From positions 2,284,501 through 2,348,500 of the forward strand of contig NC_135030.1 in NCBI RefSeq assembly GCF_051020955.1: 64,000 bases of DNA, read 5' to 3'. A model generated the notes under the pieces. It did not search any database, had not been told where the DNA came from, and saw nothing but the letters and a program-made list of their open reading frames with translations. Shown piece after piece: positions 24,336 to 35,698 of this stretch. A program made the translations under genes and the position numbers. The number at the start of each line of letters is the position of its first letter. Positions within the stretch are counted from its first letter, which is position 1. This stretch comes from Megalopta genalis (Eukaryota; Arthropoda; Insecta; Hymenoptera; Halictidae).

Positions 24336-24475
24336 TAACCTTGACATAACCTTGATATGACCTTGATATGACCTTGACATAACCTTGATATGACCTTGGC
24401 GTAACCTTGAAATGACCTTGATATGACCTTGATATAACCTTGATATGACCTTGATATGTCAAGGTTATGTCAAGG
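24336..24475 (-). repeat. 11-bp array of nuclear-receptor-like half sites, array 1
   Basis: Units of ACCTTGATATG and close variants (ACCTTGACATA). On the minus strand most contain TCAAGGTCA, one CCAAGGTCA. This equals the monomer site YCAAGGYCR known for FTZ-F1/NR5A and the related ERR site. The array ends with an inverted piece (ATGTCAAGGTTATGTCAAGG), so its 3' part can fold back. The minus-strand 73-codon frame across it is a translation of the repeat. Confidence 0.9.
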
Positions 24476-24665
24476 CCAACATATGAAATTTTTAAGCAAG
24501 GTGTACAGTGAAGATTAACAAAGTACGTAAATGATATATTAATTTAAATAATTCCGTGTCCGAACACAGATCAACGAATGATTCGCAAAGCTAATTTAAT
24601 AAATAATAATCGTGTTAAAGGACGTAAGGGGGATATGTTAGAGAAATATGAAGAATATTATCAAT

Positions 24666-24827
24666 AACCTTGATATGACCTTGATATGACCTTGATGTGA
24701 CCTTGATATGACCTTGATATAACCTTGACATAACCTTGATATGACCTTGATATAACCTTGACATAACCTTGATATGACCTTGATATGACCTTGATATGTC
24801 AAGGTTACGTCAAGGTTATGTCAAGGA
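24666..24827 (-). repeat. 11-bp array of nuclear-receptor-like half sites, array 2
   Basis: Same unit and same inverted tail as array 1, but longer; I count seven TCAAGGTCA words on the minus strand. Whether any protein binds is unknown. Confidence 0.9.
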
Positions 24828-24910
24828 CAACATTGAGTGGTGATTCCATGTCCGAGCACAGTTCAACGAATGATTCGCAAAGCTAATTTAATAAAGAATA
24901 ATCGTGTTAT

Positions 24911-25838
24911 TTTGTACTTTTTTTTATTTTGTACTAAGATCCGCAGTTTATATATCATAGAGAAAAAAAGATGAACTATATCAAAAATATTCGATATAAT
25001 TGCAAGATTAATATGTCTATTAACACTTCCTTTGCAAAAATCCAAATAAAAAATAAATTACTCGTGAAATCATTTTAATGGTTTTTTTTTAAGCGAATAC
25101 AAAATTAAGTTATCATTTGCAAACGAAATATTAATTCAACTTGTAATTTATTTTATGCTGCTGCTGAATTAATCGATGTTTCCAGTCGGCTTATGATGGA
25201 TCGAGTGTTCATAAATTGGTATCGTTTTCCGAATTGTCTAAACACGAAATTGCGTTGTCATAAAGTGATTTCGTCGAAATAAAGTCCAACTGAATGTCGA
25301 GCGGTATTAAACAACGTTATCACTTTAGTAGCCCAACACAGTATAAACTATGACACAATAATTCGTTTTATGGACTGCTGTAAAATTATGAGACCCTAGG
25401 TGTGTCGGATTAAAGGATAATGTACGCTTTCAGCCGGCTAAACCTTCCTTGACTGAGCCACCATAATACAAATTATATCACGGTTCACGTATTTACGATC
25501 TCCACGACCGCACGGATCCTGGCGTCGAGTAAAACATATATCGAACGATTTGAACAAAAGAGTATCAGTCATCTGCTGCAGCTAACGTTTGATTTTACGA
25601 GAAGAAAGAAAGTGGGAACAGTTCTCCGATGCTTTCAATTCTTTACGAGAGATGCGAAATCGCTTCCATTAAAAAGGAGAGCAGGGTGTAAATACGTTTA
25701 GAGCGCGTAACCGTTCGAAAATCATAGAACATCAACTTTTCTACATAGTTTCATGGATTGTCATTTCCCGAACGTTATATCAAATCCAACGGATATAGCC
25801 ATGTAAAGGATTAACGAGGTTACAACATTTCTAACGTA
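24911..25838. other. AT-rich non-coding DNA
   Basis: No gene, repeat or element end recognised up to mariner copy 2. Confidence 0.5.
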
Positions 25839-26763
25839 TACTACTGTGATCAAAAAGTAAGGTGAATTTGTTTATAAAATGTAAATTCTTTATTTATTCT
25901 TCCAAATCAATTTCATCCCCTTCAAAGTAATCCCCGTCCGATAAAACGCACTGTTTCCGACGCTTTTTCCAGTCCTCGAAACAGTCGGAATAGTCTTTTT
26001 CCGGTATAGCCTTCAAGACCTTCTTCGATTCGGTTTTTATCTCCTCAATCGTGTCAAAACGGCGCCCCCGCATTGGCCTTTTGAGTTTGTTGAATAGCCA
26101 GAAATCGCACGGTGCCAAATCAGGCGAATACGGTGGTTGCGGAACGATATGAGTCGAGTTTTTGGCAAAAAAGTCGCGAAGAACCAATGCAGTATGACAT
26201 GGCACCAATCGAGACTTGACGCGTTTGAGACACAAAACATCCTTCAAAATGGTTTGGACTGAGCCAAATGATATTCCAACACTATCAGCGAGGTCTCTCA
26301 TTGTCAGTCGACGATTTTCAAGCACCAAATCTTCGATTTTTTTGGACGTGGCCCTCGTCGGTAGACGTTGATGGTCGTCCAGAGCGCGGTTCGTCTTCAA
26401 CGCGTTCTCGGCCCGCTTTGTACTCGTTGTACCACTTATAAACGTTTTTTTGTGCCATAGTTTGATCACCAAAGGCCTTCCGCAACATTTTCAACGTGTC
26501 CGCACAAGAATATTCGTTCCGCAAACAAAATTTGATGCAAGTTCTTTGCTCAACAAAATGACCCATTGTAAAAATCGAAAAATTCACTTTTGGTCGTTTA
26601 CTAAAACACGTGTAACTCGGAGATAATTAAACCTTTTAACAAACAGACGCTTGGCAATTGTTATAGACAGTCCTACCAACCTAGGAAAAAAACAATTGCC
26701 TGCCTTCCTAATGTCCGGGAGGTTTAAATGACAATTTCACCTTACTTTCTGATCACAGTAGTA
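25839..26763 (-). mobile_element. Deleted mariner element, copy 2 (925 bp)
   Basis: TA-flanked, with ends TACTACTGTGATCAAAAAGT and CACAGTAGTA (the right one with a single mismatch, TTTCTGATC). It has the same length, internal deletion and A-run frameshift as the copies at 4738 and 48420, inserted in the opposite orientation. Confidence 0.95.
25894..26566 (-). pseudogene. Mariner transposase relic, copy 2
   Basis: Starts MGHFVEQRTCIKFCLRNE, loses frame in the A run near 26340, and continues with the linker and the C-terminal part to GDYFEGDEIDLEE and a stop at 25894. The catalytic segment between RVKSRLVP and CHTALVLRDF is deleted as in copies 1 and 3; only the third aspartate (SPDLAPCDF) survives. 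Apart from the shared frameshift no other stop interrupts it, unlike copy 1. Confidence 0.92.
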
Positions 26764-28127
26764 TATGATTTCGTGTAATCGAGATGACTGAAATCACGTA
26801 GTTCCAGCTTCCGCTAGTTTAAATTATAATTACTTGTATGAAACGTTTTAATTACTTTCAATGATAATATACACGTACGAAATGTTTCACAATTTCACAG
26901 AATTACAAAGAATTTGCGAGCGTCAGGTTTTTTCTAAAAAAACAGGGAAAATCGCGTTACTTTGCCGAACTCTCCGATGCATATTTATTTTTAACGATAA
27001 AACAAAGCGCGAAAAGAAAACAGAGAAAAAGAAACGCATTCAGGGCAAAGTCACTAAACCGCAGATTTACCAAATGCGTTTACGATACTTCGTAAGTCAA
27101 TTCGTTGGCGGCTGAAACTTGCGGCCTCGGTAATTCATGCCACTCTATGAATGCAGCAAACATAACAAAATTTAGTATCGAGCAATTACGCTTGTAACTC
27201 GGGAGGATCGAAACGGTGATGTCCCTCAAATCGGCTAGAAACTTCTTCAAAGAAGTTTCGTTCATATTCGATTGATTCTCCGACCGAAGTTTCCGTTCTA
27301 GCACTGTCAAAACACAACGTCCGTTATCTCTGGCCCGTAACGAGAACTTTAATAGTATCCTGTTCGGTAAAACTTCCGCCTATCCGGAACGTTATGGCGG
27401 AAATGCTCGGTGCATAAAGTTGAACAGCGAAAAGACCGATCCGGCAACGACGACGACGAAGCGGCGCGGCGCGGAGCGGGCGAAGCGAAGAAGACAGACG
27501 CGACGAGAATGTTGCCGGTTGAATTTCATAAGGCGATAGTCGTCGTCGAAACGGATATTAAAAACAGCCGAGGCTAGGACGTTCGCAGGTGGAACGCGAT
27601 CGGACGCTGCGCGGCTGCTCGCGGAATCCTTAAGGCGTCCCCGACAATGTCGGAGCGGTGATGGATGGCGGGGAGATTCCAGTTCGACGCGCGTAAAAGC
27701 GGCCGGAAATTGAAACGTTGCTGCGGAGTCGAGCGGGGCCCGGCATAACCGGCGATTCGATTCGCCTGCTTAAAACTAACGTCGCGACTTCGTCGAATCC
27801 GAAAGATATACGATGAGAACGTGATTCGCGATCTTGTCGCTCGAGGATATCCTACGTATGAGCCTGATCTACCGATTAGGTATCTGAAATCTACGGGAAT
27901 GATGATCGTACAGCGAGTCTGCACGTGAAAGGAAACGTCACGGTAACAGATTACAAAAATTTTATACGATTTTAATTCTATGTACTGTAGTTTCTCTTGA
28001 AAATGCCAAATTTCTGGTTCCTGTGGATTTCTCTGGGTTAGTCCTACGCCTATGTGATTTATTGTTACGTCGATGCTGAGATTCGACGGAAGACAACACA
28101 AAATGATCATGGTCAATCTTCGTTTAA
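26764..28127. other. Non-coding DNA, GC-rich around 27380-27800
   Basis: The GC-rich part has runs such as GACGACGACGAAGCGGCGCG. The minus-strand frame that enters from the minisatellite continues here to 27574 without resembling a protein. A promoter or exon is possible but unsupported. Confidence 0.35.
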
Positions 28128-28620
28128 TCGTGGCATGTGGCCTACGAATTGTCTTCGAATAGTAGTATATGGCCTTCGAATTTCCTTCGAATCGTGGCAT
28201 GTGGGCTCCGAATTGCCTTCGAATAGTGGCGTGTAGCCTTCGAATCCTGTAATGTGGCTTCCGAATTGCTTTCGAATCGTGGCATGTGGCCTCCGAATTG
28301 CCTTCGAATCGTGGCATGTGACTTTCGAATTGCCTTCGAATAGTGGCGTGTAGCCTTCGAATTGCCTTCGAATCGTAGCATGTGGCCTCCAAATTGCCTT
28401 CGAATCGTGGCACGTGGTCTTCGAATTGCCTTCGAATCGTGGCATGTGACTTTCGAATTGCCTTCGAATAGTGGCGTGTAGCCTCCGAATTGCCTTCGAA
28501 TCCTGTAATGTGGCTTACGAATTGCCTTCGAATCCTGTAATGTGGCCTCCGAATTGCCTTCGAATCGTGGAATGTGGGCTCCGAATTGCCTTCAAATCCT
28601 GTAATATGACTTCTGAATTG
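28128..28620. repeat. 32-bp minisatellite, about 15 units
   Basis: Unit GTGGCATGTGGCCTCCGAAT followed by TGCCTTCGAATC, with variants (TAGTGGCGTGTAGCC, CCTGTAATGTGGCTT). Because 32 is not a multiple of 3, each reading frame cycles through the same 32-residue pattern, so several minus-strand frames (359, 110 and 79 codons) and plus-strand frames stay open together. Units are of two or three kinds in an ordered mixture, suggesting higher-order duplication. Confidence 0.95.
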
Positions 28621-30599
28621 AAAATAGAACGCACTTTCACAATGACGTTTCACATTGTGATACTTAATTTTTCAATTAGATTTGTTTTTTTTTGCAATCA
28701 TTGTACAGAAATTTACAAAACGAAAAATTTGTTTAGAGTTTAAAATATTTAAAAGTTGTTTCATTTCTAAAAAATTGGATCGGGAAAAAACTTGGAACAA
28801 TTTATAATGATGACTTCAAGTCCAATCTTTGACCAGCACAGAAATGTTCATTACGATTTCAGTTTTCAGACAGAACTTACATCTACATGATGCCCGATCT
28901 GTCTGACTGGAAATCATGTGCACATGTAACAGGATCATCAAAGTCTGCCCTAACTGGAAATCACTGATACTGTTTTGACATAGATGACGATTAGAGTGCT
29001 TTGATCTTGTCCTTTGCTTGCGACAGACAAATTGCTCGTTGATAAATCAACACGCTGGTCATCATTCTAAATTGATATCGAGTTGTATGCTTCATAGTAA
29101 CATAAATATACTTTAATAATTGCGTATCTGTGTATTGAATGATTTCCATTTGTATTTCTTAATACTGCAAAAATTTTGCAAATATCATAAAATACATAAC
29201 GATCTAGAGTCTAGTCATTACAATTGCACCATTTTTAAATAAAATATACCATTCTTGAACAAAATATTGCCTTACCTAACAATCCTTCGAGATTTCGATC
29301 TTTTCATTATTTGACAAGTATTATACCAATATTTAAATAGCGTGCATTATTTCAAAATAAAACTACAAAGTTTATATAATAGTTTCTAATCTCAATCAAA
29401 TCGATGTATTAACAAGAATAGTTATTTCGGCTAAAATTTATATTTATTAAACCAAATTGTCTAACAAAATAAATAATATCTAAATCTTATTATCATGACA
29501 AAAATTGTTTATAATCTGCCATAACCCACGGGTGAGACTAAATATCGTTAAAATTTGCAGGATCAACAAATAATAAGGCATATCGAATCCATTTACTAAA
29601 AAATAAATAAAGTAAAAAAATAACAAAATTTATTGCAGTGATGTACATAATTATAAACTCAAGGTAACTTTCATATTGTTACCTAAACAAAAACTTAACC
29701 AAACATTATATTTTATATTTCTATTTTCTATTATTTCTAACACAGAAATACACAAATATGGCGTTTCGTTTTCCTTTTTTTTTAAATATCACTAAAAATA
29801 TGAAAGTTACTCTGAACCTGTGATTATTCACACTAATACGGTACGTCTTTCTCAATAAATATGAATTTATTTATTGCCAGGAAACAAACCAAGGGCACAG
29901 CAATTGGTCGTCGCACAGTAACCGGCTCCATTACCTTAATTGTCGGTAAAGCGACGGGAACCCGATCCAGCATTAGGCAGCCAGATGTTTTGTCCGTACG
30001 TAGGAAGTAATTACAGCTGGAAGGCTCTAAGCGAGACTTTCTCGTGTACGAGTTCGATTGTCGAAATTTGATCGTGGCTACTACCGTCCAGTATCGTGAC
30101 TGGCCCGAGGCAAATTGAAATTTCTCGTGTCTCGCTGCTGAACAGAACTCCGGAAGGGACTGGAAAGGGAGCTGGTGATGATGGAATGCATTCCGGCTCG
30201 TGAAAGGGACACTGCCCCGAAAATCGAGGAGCGGGGCAAGACGAAGGATTTACGGGACGATGGATTGAGTTAGCGAAGAAAATCTCGCGAAAATAGTATT
30301 GCTTGTCACGACAACGGGAACATCAAGATGGAATGTCTGCAGGATCATAGGCAACGGGTTAATATCGCTGGTATGAGATGAATTGGCTGCTCGAGGCTAA
30401 GGAGAGATTATCTTTAATATGATTAAGTCGCGGCTCCTTAGACCGAATTTATGAACGCAGGATGATTTCCTACGTTTCTTCGAGATTCAACAGAGTGGAT
30501 GCTCGCGGTGGGGTTTGATTTATGTAGCGGAAGCGAACATGTGCTGATTAAGCTTTCTGTGAAATGCCACTTCCACCATTTCTTAGTTCATTCTGTATG
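28621..30599. other. AT-rich non-coding DNA
   Basis: No gene recognised. A somewhat GC-richer piece lies at 29880-30500 without a recognisable frame. Confidence 0.45.
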
Positions 30600-30640
30600 T
30601 ATTAGGTCTACCGGAAAGTTCTGTCCGATAGTGTCACTTC

Positions 30641-30820
30641 AATGGACAATTTGGGCAGATGAGACATGATTTATTCGAGCCTTGCGACTCGTTTTTGTAG
30701 TCGCCGGTTCTCAACAACGATAAAAACGAACAACGAGGCTCGAATAATCGAGGCTTCTCTTCCCAAATTGTCAATTGTTGAGTACAAGCTACGCGACAAT
30801 TGGAGAGAATTCACTGTAAT
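30641..30820. repeat. Foldback element, family F, copy 3
   Basis: Arms TTATTCGAGCCTTGCGACTCG and CGAGGCTCGAATAATCGAGG around a short centre, followed by CCCAAATTGTC and GGAGAGAATTCACTGTA as in copy 1. It lies between the two mariner ends of composite unit A. Confidence 0.8.
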
Positions 30821-30837
30821 TATATTTCTTATTACTA

Positions 30838-31398
30838 TTAGGTCTACCGGAAAGATCTGTCCGATAGTGTCACTTCGAGTTTCAATCCATACGCACATGT
30901 TGATTCGAGACATATATGACTATCTCTCTTTATCATTGCATTTACGCACATGTACTCTCCTAAATAAACTGAAACAAAGATGTCTCGTGTCATTATTAAG
31001 CGAGACGCGATCGTGAAAACATGGCTACCGATGATAATGCCGGACCACATGCTGCTTCGGCGACTCGTCAGAAAATCGCAGAGCTAGGCTGGGAAATTCT
31101 GTCGCATCCACCATACTCCCCGGACCTAGCACCCTCCGATTATCACTTGTTTCTCTCTTTGCAAAACTTTTTACAGGAAAAAAATTCAAAACCGAAGCTG
31201 ATGTCAACCAAGCACTAGTCGAGTTCTTCGCCTCTAAAAATAAATCATTTTTTAAAAATGGCATTTACAAGTTGCCATCGCGCTGGCAAGAAGTGATAAG
31301 TAACGATGGAAAGTAGATTCCACAATAAATATTATTAAATGTATGAAAATTGTGTTATATTTCGATTCAAAAACGGACAGAACTTTCCGGTAGACCTA
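30838..31398 (+). mobile_element. Deleted mariner (TTAGGTCTACC type), copy in unit A
   Basis: Runs from TTAGGTCTACCGGAAAGATC to CTTTCCGGTAGACCTAC. About 560 bp remain of an element expected to be about 1.3 kb. The start of the gene (MSRVIIKRDAIVK) is joined directly to sequence just before the second catalytic aspartate, the same deletion as in unit B. Confidence 0.85.
31021..31313 (+). pseudogene. Mariner transposase relic (second lineage), unit A
   Basis: Reads DDNAGPHAASATRQKIAEL and YSPDLAPSDYHLFLSLQNF, the blocks holding the second and third catalytic aspartates of mariner transposases. One A is missing from the run after LQE compared with unit B (seven versus eight), so the frame is lost before the C-terminal KLPSRWQEVISNDG, which is still legible. 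The N-terminal domain and first aspartate are deleted. The protein lineage is clearly different from the 925-bp elements. Confidence 0.88.
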
Positions 31399-32617
31399 CT
31401 AGCATGCCATAAAATGTTCTATGGGAGAACTATGGCGGAGGTGGAGAACTATCGATAGCACTATTGTTACCGAAAACTGTCGAATGTTTTTCTTAGTATC
31501 GATAGCTCTAATCAGAGAGGCCAACTTCTTAAAACTAGTAAATACATTTCGAATCTTTGTATCCTATTTTGATGATATGTTTATTCAAATACTTCCTACT
31601 ATATAGGAGTGAACTGAAAAATGCCTTAAATCCTCTACCGGAGGAGTTATGCAAAGAATACTTTTGCACACCGGCTTCTTTGGTAAAATATTTAGCAAAG
31701 TTGCATTAATAATACCCGACCGGCGGTTAAGACTGAAGCCAAAACATGTCGGCACCCTCATTTTTTCAAATGAAAACAAGTTGCCATCGTGCTGGCAAGA
31801 AGTGATAAGTAACGATGGAAAGTGTATTCTACAATAAATATTATTAAATGTATGAAAATTGTGTTATATTTCGATTCAAAAACGGACAGAACTTTCCGGT
31901 AGACCTACTAGCATGCCATAAAATGTTCTATGGGAGAACTATGGCGGAGGTGGAGAACTATCGATAGCACTATTGTTACCGAAAACTGTCGAATGTTTTT
32001 CTTACTATCGATAGCTCTAATCAGAGTGGCCAACTTCTTAAAACTAGTAAATACATTTCGAATCTTTGTATCCTATTTTGATGATATGTTTATTCAAATA
32101 CTTCCTACTATATAGGAGTGAACTGAAAAATGCCTTAAATCCTCTACCGGAGGAGATATGCAAAAAATACTTTTGCACACCGGCTTCTTTGGTAAAATAT
32201 TTAGCAAAGTTGCATTAATAATACCCGACCGGCGGTTCAGACTGAAGCCAAAACATGTCGGCACCCTCATTTTTTCAAATGAAAACAAGTTGCCATCACG
32301 CTGGCAAGAAGTGATAAGTAACGATGGAAAGTATATTCCACAATAAATATTATTAAATGTATGAAAATTGTGTTATATTTCGATTCAAAAACGGACAGAA
32401 CTTTCCGGTAGACCTACTAGCATGCCATAAAATGTTCTATGGGAGAACTATGGCGGAGGTGGAGAACTATCGATAGCACTATTGTTACCGAAAACTGTCG
32501 AATGTTTTTTTTACTATCGATAGCACTAATCAGAATAGCCAACTTCTTAAAACTAGTAAACACATTTAGAATCTTTGTATCCTATTTTGATGATATGTTT
32601 ATTTAAATACTTCCTAC
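31270..32617 (+). repeat. 509-bp tandem repeat, about 2.6 units
   Basis: Units begin at the mariner C-terminal sequence GTTGCCATCGCGCTGGCAAG (31271), recur at 31780 and about 32289, and include the right mariner end plus about 390 bp of flank containing the CTATCGATAGCACTATTGTT inversion. Units are nearly identical. Each repeated right end keeps the CCGGTAGACCTACTA terminus. The third unit breaks off at 32617, where TACAGGGTGTCCCAGG starts. Unit B at 52 kb has a single copy, so the amplification is private to this locus. Confidence 0.93.
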
Positions 32618-33055
32618 TATACAGGGTGTCCCAGGTTTTTATGTTCAAACTTTGTTAGTGTATTCTATGGCACAAAGTAAGAAAAAAATGTTATGTAAAC
32701 GTAGGACATATAGAGCTTTATTAAGAAGTTATAACAAAAATTCAGAATGTCGACCCAAACATATCGACACCCTCATTTTTTCAAATGAAAACCAGCTGTT
32801 ATTGTCGTCACAACTTGTGCAGCACTGTTACAGATATTTCGATTATATTGTAAAAAGAATATAATATAAAACTGTTATATTTTTCAAAGTCTTTGGTGTC
32901 TTCAAATTTGTGCCTCGTGAAACTTTATATGATACGTATTTCCCATGGTACTTCTAAAGATAGAGTGCTCTCGATAATTCTCCACCTCTAATGAGTAATT
33001 CTTGTGGTCACTTAAAACAACATTGTCCTCAGCGAAAATTCCCTCCGCGGTTTTG
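32618..33055. other. Distal part of composite unit A and flank
   Basis: From TACAGGGTGTCCCAGGTTTT to about 32745 this matches unit B (inverted near 51905-52030). Beyond that, CCCAAACATATCGACACCCT resembles a phrase inside the 509-bp unit. The rest has no recognised feature. Confidence 0.5.
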
Positions 33056-33270
33056 TTAACGCATTGACGGCCGCGCCGAAGGCATCCTAAAATTTCATAG
33101 AATCAAAGTATTTCAATCGATTAGATTAAACATGCAAAGCAAAGTTATGGCATCGATTACTATTTCAACGTTCTTATCTCTTGCGAATCTTGAGAAAATT
33201 GAGAAATTTTTACGGATTAGCATGGAAATTAATTAATGTCGGATGGGTCATTAGCAACTGAACCCGTTAA
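33056..33270. mobile_element. TTAA-flanked element, family T4, copy 1
   Basis: Begins TTAACGCATTGACGGCCGCG and ends GAACCCGTTAA. Its interior (TTATGGCATCGATTACTATT, then TCTCTTGCGAATC) matches the TTAA-flanked segment at 61825-62068 (TAATGGCATCGATTACTTC). The inverted ends are weak, so the call rests on the shared interior and TTAA borders. Confidence 0.5.
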
Positions 33271-35352
33271 AAGTTGTTCGTACAATTTTGATTAGGTTCG
33301 TGTCAATTATAATAGATACTTGACGGTGTTATTCTTATTAGATATTCGACGCGTTTCTTCCGTATATAATTAGATTTCACGTATGAAAATTCACAAATAG
33401 AATTTCTCTTTCTAAATGAAACTTCGCTCGCGAGGTTCGGTAAAGATCAATTGTATTTTATAGGTACATGTATAGACCGCCATATTCATAAAAGAGGAAC
33501 CCGGGTATATCGATCCATAATGTCGGCAGAAATCACTGTTGCTGGCAGCGGAAACGATGCTCCATTTTACCGCATGGAAAAAGTTCAACCAAACCGCTGC
33601 TAGATTTTCTGGCCACGAACGAAAGAGGAACAAGACGGCGGGACGTTGTCTCACAGGAGAAACTGTCCCGAACACGTCCGTCCCATATTCCTATATTACT
33701 ACCGTCCACTTTTCTTTCACGAGACAATTTCTTTCCACCGATTCCTATCACTTCCGATACCGAAACATAATTTGATAACGATCGTTCAATGAAATAGTTG
33801 TCGATCTTTCTAGAAAGAAGTTATTATATATTATATTATTTATATTTTATTATATTATATTATTAATGGTCGATCAGTGATATGTTTCACATGTTATAAC
33901 TAGATCGCGAATTTTATGCATTTATGCCAGAATCGAGTAGTTACAATATAAAACAGTCTAAAAAATTAAAAGCATTTCAAAACATTAATCTATTATATTG
34001 TTTAAAGGAAGAATAAACTTGCAAGAATGAACATTTATTTTGCATAAAAATTCGCAGTATAGTTATAACTCGCCTATAATTTATGTACACAAATAAAAAA
34101 AAACATTCATTGCAATTTATACACACGTTTTCTATTAAGGTATAAAATCGTTCAGATTTTTTCCTTTTTACGAAACTCTTGAGTTTTACGAGCCTCAAAG
34201 TGTACAAATTATTTACAGGTTTATTACATAAGAAAATGATTTGAATATGCAACATTTGGGCAAATATATGCAATGCATTTATTACATATCACTCTAATTT
34301 GAATTCATCAATGAAGAATTGTTTTATAAAATATAAACGCACGAACCGAAGTATTCGTAAACAATATTGTATGATGAAATAACGAAAGTATTTGATGCAT
34401 TCTGGAAAGTAAATTTTATTGTGATGTAAGAATTACTGAAGAAAGTCCCTACAATTATATAATAGTTGAAGTGAATTTTCTCAGAACTTCTAGCGACTTC
34501 TGTCAAACATAAACAATAATTAATTAGGTAATTAGTGCAGAGAATAGAATGCCAGGAACCGTTCTGTTAGGTATGATACACTATTCCAGAATAACGAACT
34601 TTGTTAATTTGTCCTCCAAGCTACATTATATCATGGTGTAAGAAGGCGTGGTGCACCGACTATGGTTAACCCCAACAAAAGTTCACTTCCATGAGTTCTC
34701 GCAAGTGATGTTAGCGAAACATCGGTGCTCACCGGTGCATTATTTTTTCTTACATTATACACAGTCTTCGAATCTAAATTATGCGGTGGAGCTCAAATGT
34801 TGCAGATGTGATTAGTGCGTGAAAGGTAATACATATTATGATAAAGTTTCATAAATTTTTACAGTGTCCGAAAAACAACGTTATTATAGAATAACGTTAT
34901 AATCTACTATATCTACTATATTATAACGTTATAATCTACTATATCTACTATATTATAGTAGATTATAAATAATCTACTATATTATAGAATAACGTTATAA
35001 TCGGACATAGGTCCGATCTTGTTCTAGATATTCCTGCTCGATCTTCGTCGAGCAATTTCACGCGCTTTTCAAGAGATTGATAGCAATGTCTGTGGCCGAG
35101 TAATCGACAAATTTATCGCACGCTGTCACCATCTTGCCCCAACTGAAGGCAAACATTTCGAAAACGTAATCAATTACTACCTACGACATGTTATCTTATC
35201 ATCGAAACTTTCAATAAAAATTCTTAAGTGGTTAGGAATTCTTTAGAGCGACGCACAGTGTGGTCGGTCCCTATAAAAAGAAGCGGAAAAAAAGTAAATA
35301 CAACAACTAAAATCATATATTTAAGCCTTACTATTTCATTTTATATTACTAG
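33271..35352. other. AT-rich non-coding DNA
   Basis: No gene recognised. A dense cluster of self-complementary AT words (ATTATAGAATAACGTTATAA, TCTACTATATCTACTATATT) lies at about 34882-35005. A CACAGTGTGGTCGG word preceded by CGACG at about 35253 is discussed under rejected items. Confidence 0.4.
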
Positions 35353-35698
35353 TATACACAGGGTGGCGGGTTCCTCGGATCATTTGAAGCAACTTCTTCC
35401 TTTACAAAAATGTTCTCCGACGCACGATTAACGAGTTATTAACGAAAAACTGTGACCAATAAGAATCGAGTACGGCTGACGCGAGGCGGCCCAGCCAACC
35501 AGCGCGCGAAGCCCAGTTCCGCTCATTGGCTCGGTCGCCTCGCGCCAGCCGAGCTCGCCTCACATTGGTCACTGTTTTTCGTTAATAACTCGTTAAAGGT
35601 GCCTCGGAGAAAATTTTTGTAAAGGAAAAAGTTGCTTCGAATGACCTGAGGAACCCGCCACTTTCGGATTGCGAGATATTTTTGGGACACTCGGTATA
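35353..35698. mobile_element. Family G foldback, copy 3 (about 345 bp)
   Basis: The cleanest copy of this family. The left arm starts TATACACAGGGTGGCGGGTT and the right arm ends GGACACTCGGTATA, with the full inner order GAAGCAACTTCTTCCTTTAC, TTATTAACGAAAAACTGTGA, a GC-rich core with TCATTGGCTCGGTCGCC, CACATTGGTCACTGTTTTTC and AAGGAAAAAGTTGCTTCGAA. The left arm lacks about 30 bp found in copy 1 between TACAGGG and GGCGGGTTCC. No insertion interrupts it. Confidence 0.85.

Larger units (their letters stand above)
24269..24910. repeat. About 328-bp tandem duplication containing short-repeat arrays
   Basis: The phrase ATAATCGTGTTAAAGGACGT, then ATATGTTAGAGAAATATGAA, then an 11-bp array, then ACGAATGATTCGCAAAGC occurs twice, with start points at about 24271 and 24599. 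The beginning of a third unit (TTTAATAAAGAATAATCGTG) follows at about 24888. The two units differ mainly in array length. Confidence 0.9.
30602..32750 (+). mobile_element. Composite mariner/foldback unit A, with internal amplification
   Basis: Order: mariner end TTAGGTCTACCGGAAAGTTC at 30602, a family F foldback, a second mariner end at 30838, a deleted mariner to about 31398, then a flank that is amplified. A unit with the same order lies inverted at 51871-53033. Homology between them starts exactly at the outer TTAGGTCTACC and the DNA outside differs, so the composite moved as a unit. Here the distal end is lost: homology stops near 32745 (TTCAGAAT) and the far mariner end of unit B is absent. 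Confidence 0.8.

Noticed and set aside
24336..24827. CRISPR-like array
   Set aside because: Units are contiguous 11-mers without unique spacers, and the genome is animal.
27574..28653. 359-codon minus-strand frame as a gene
   Set aside because: Over half of it is translation of a 32-bp minisatellite that is open in all frames, and the rest resembles nothing.
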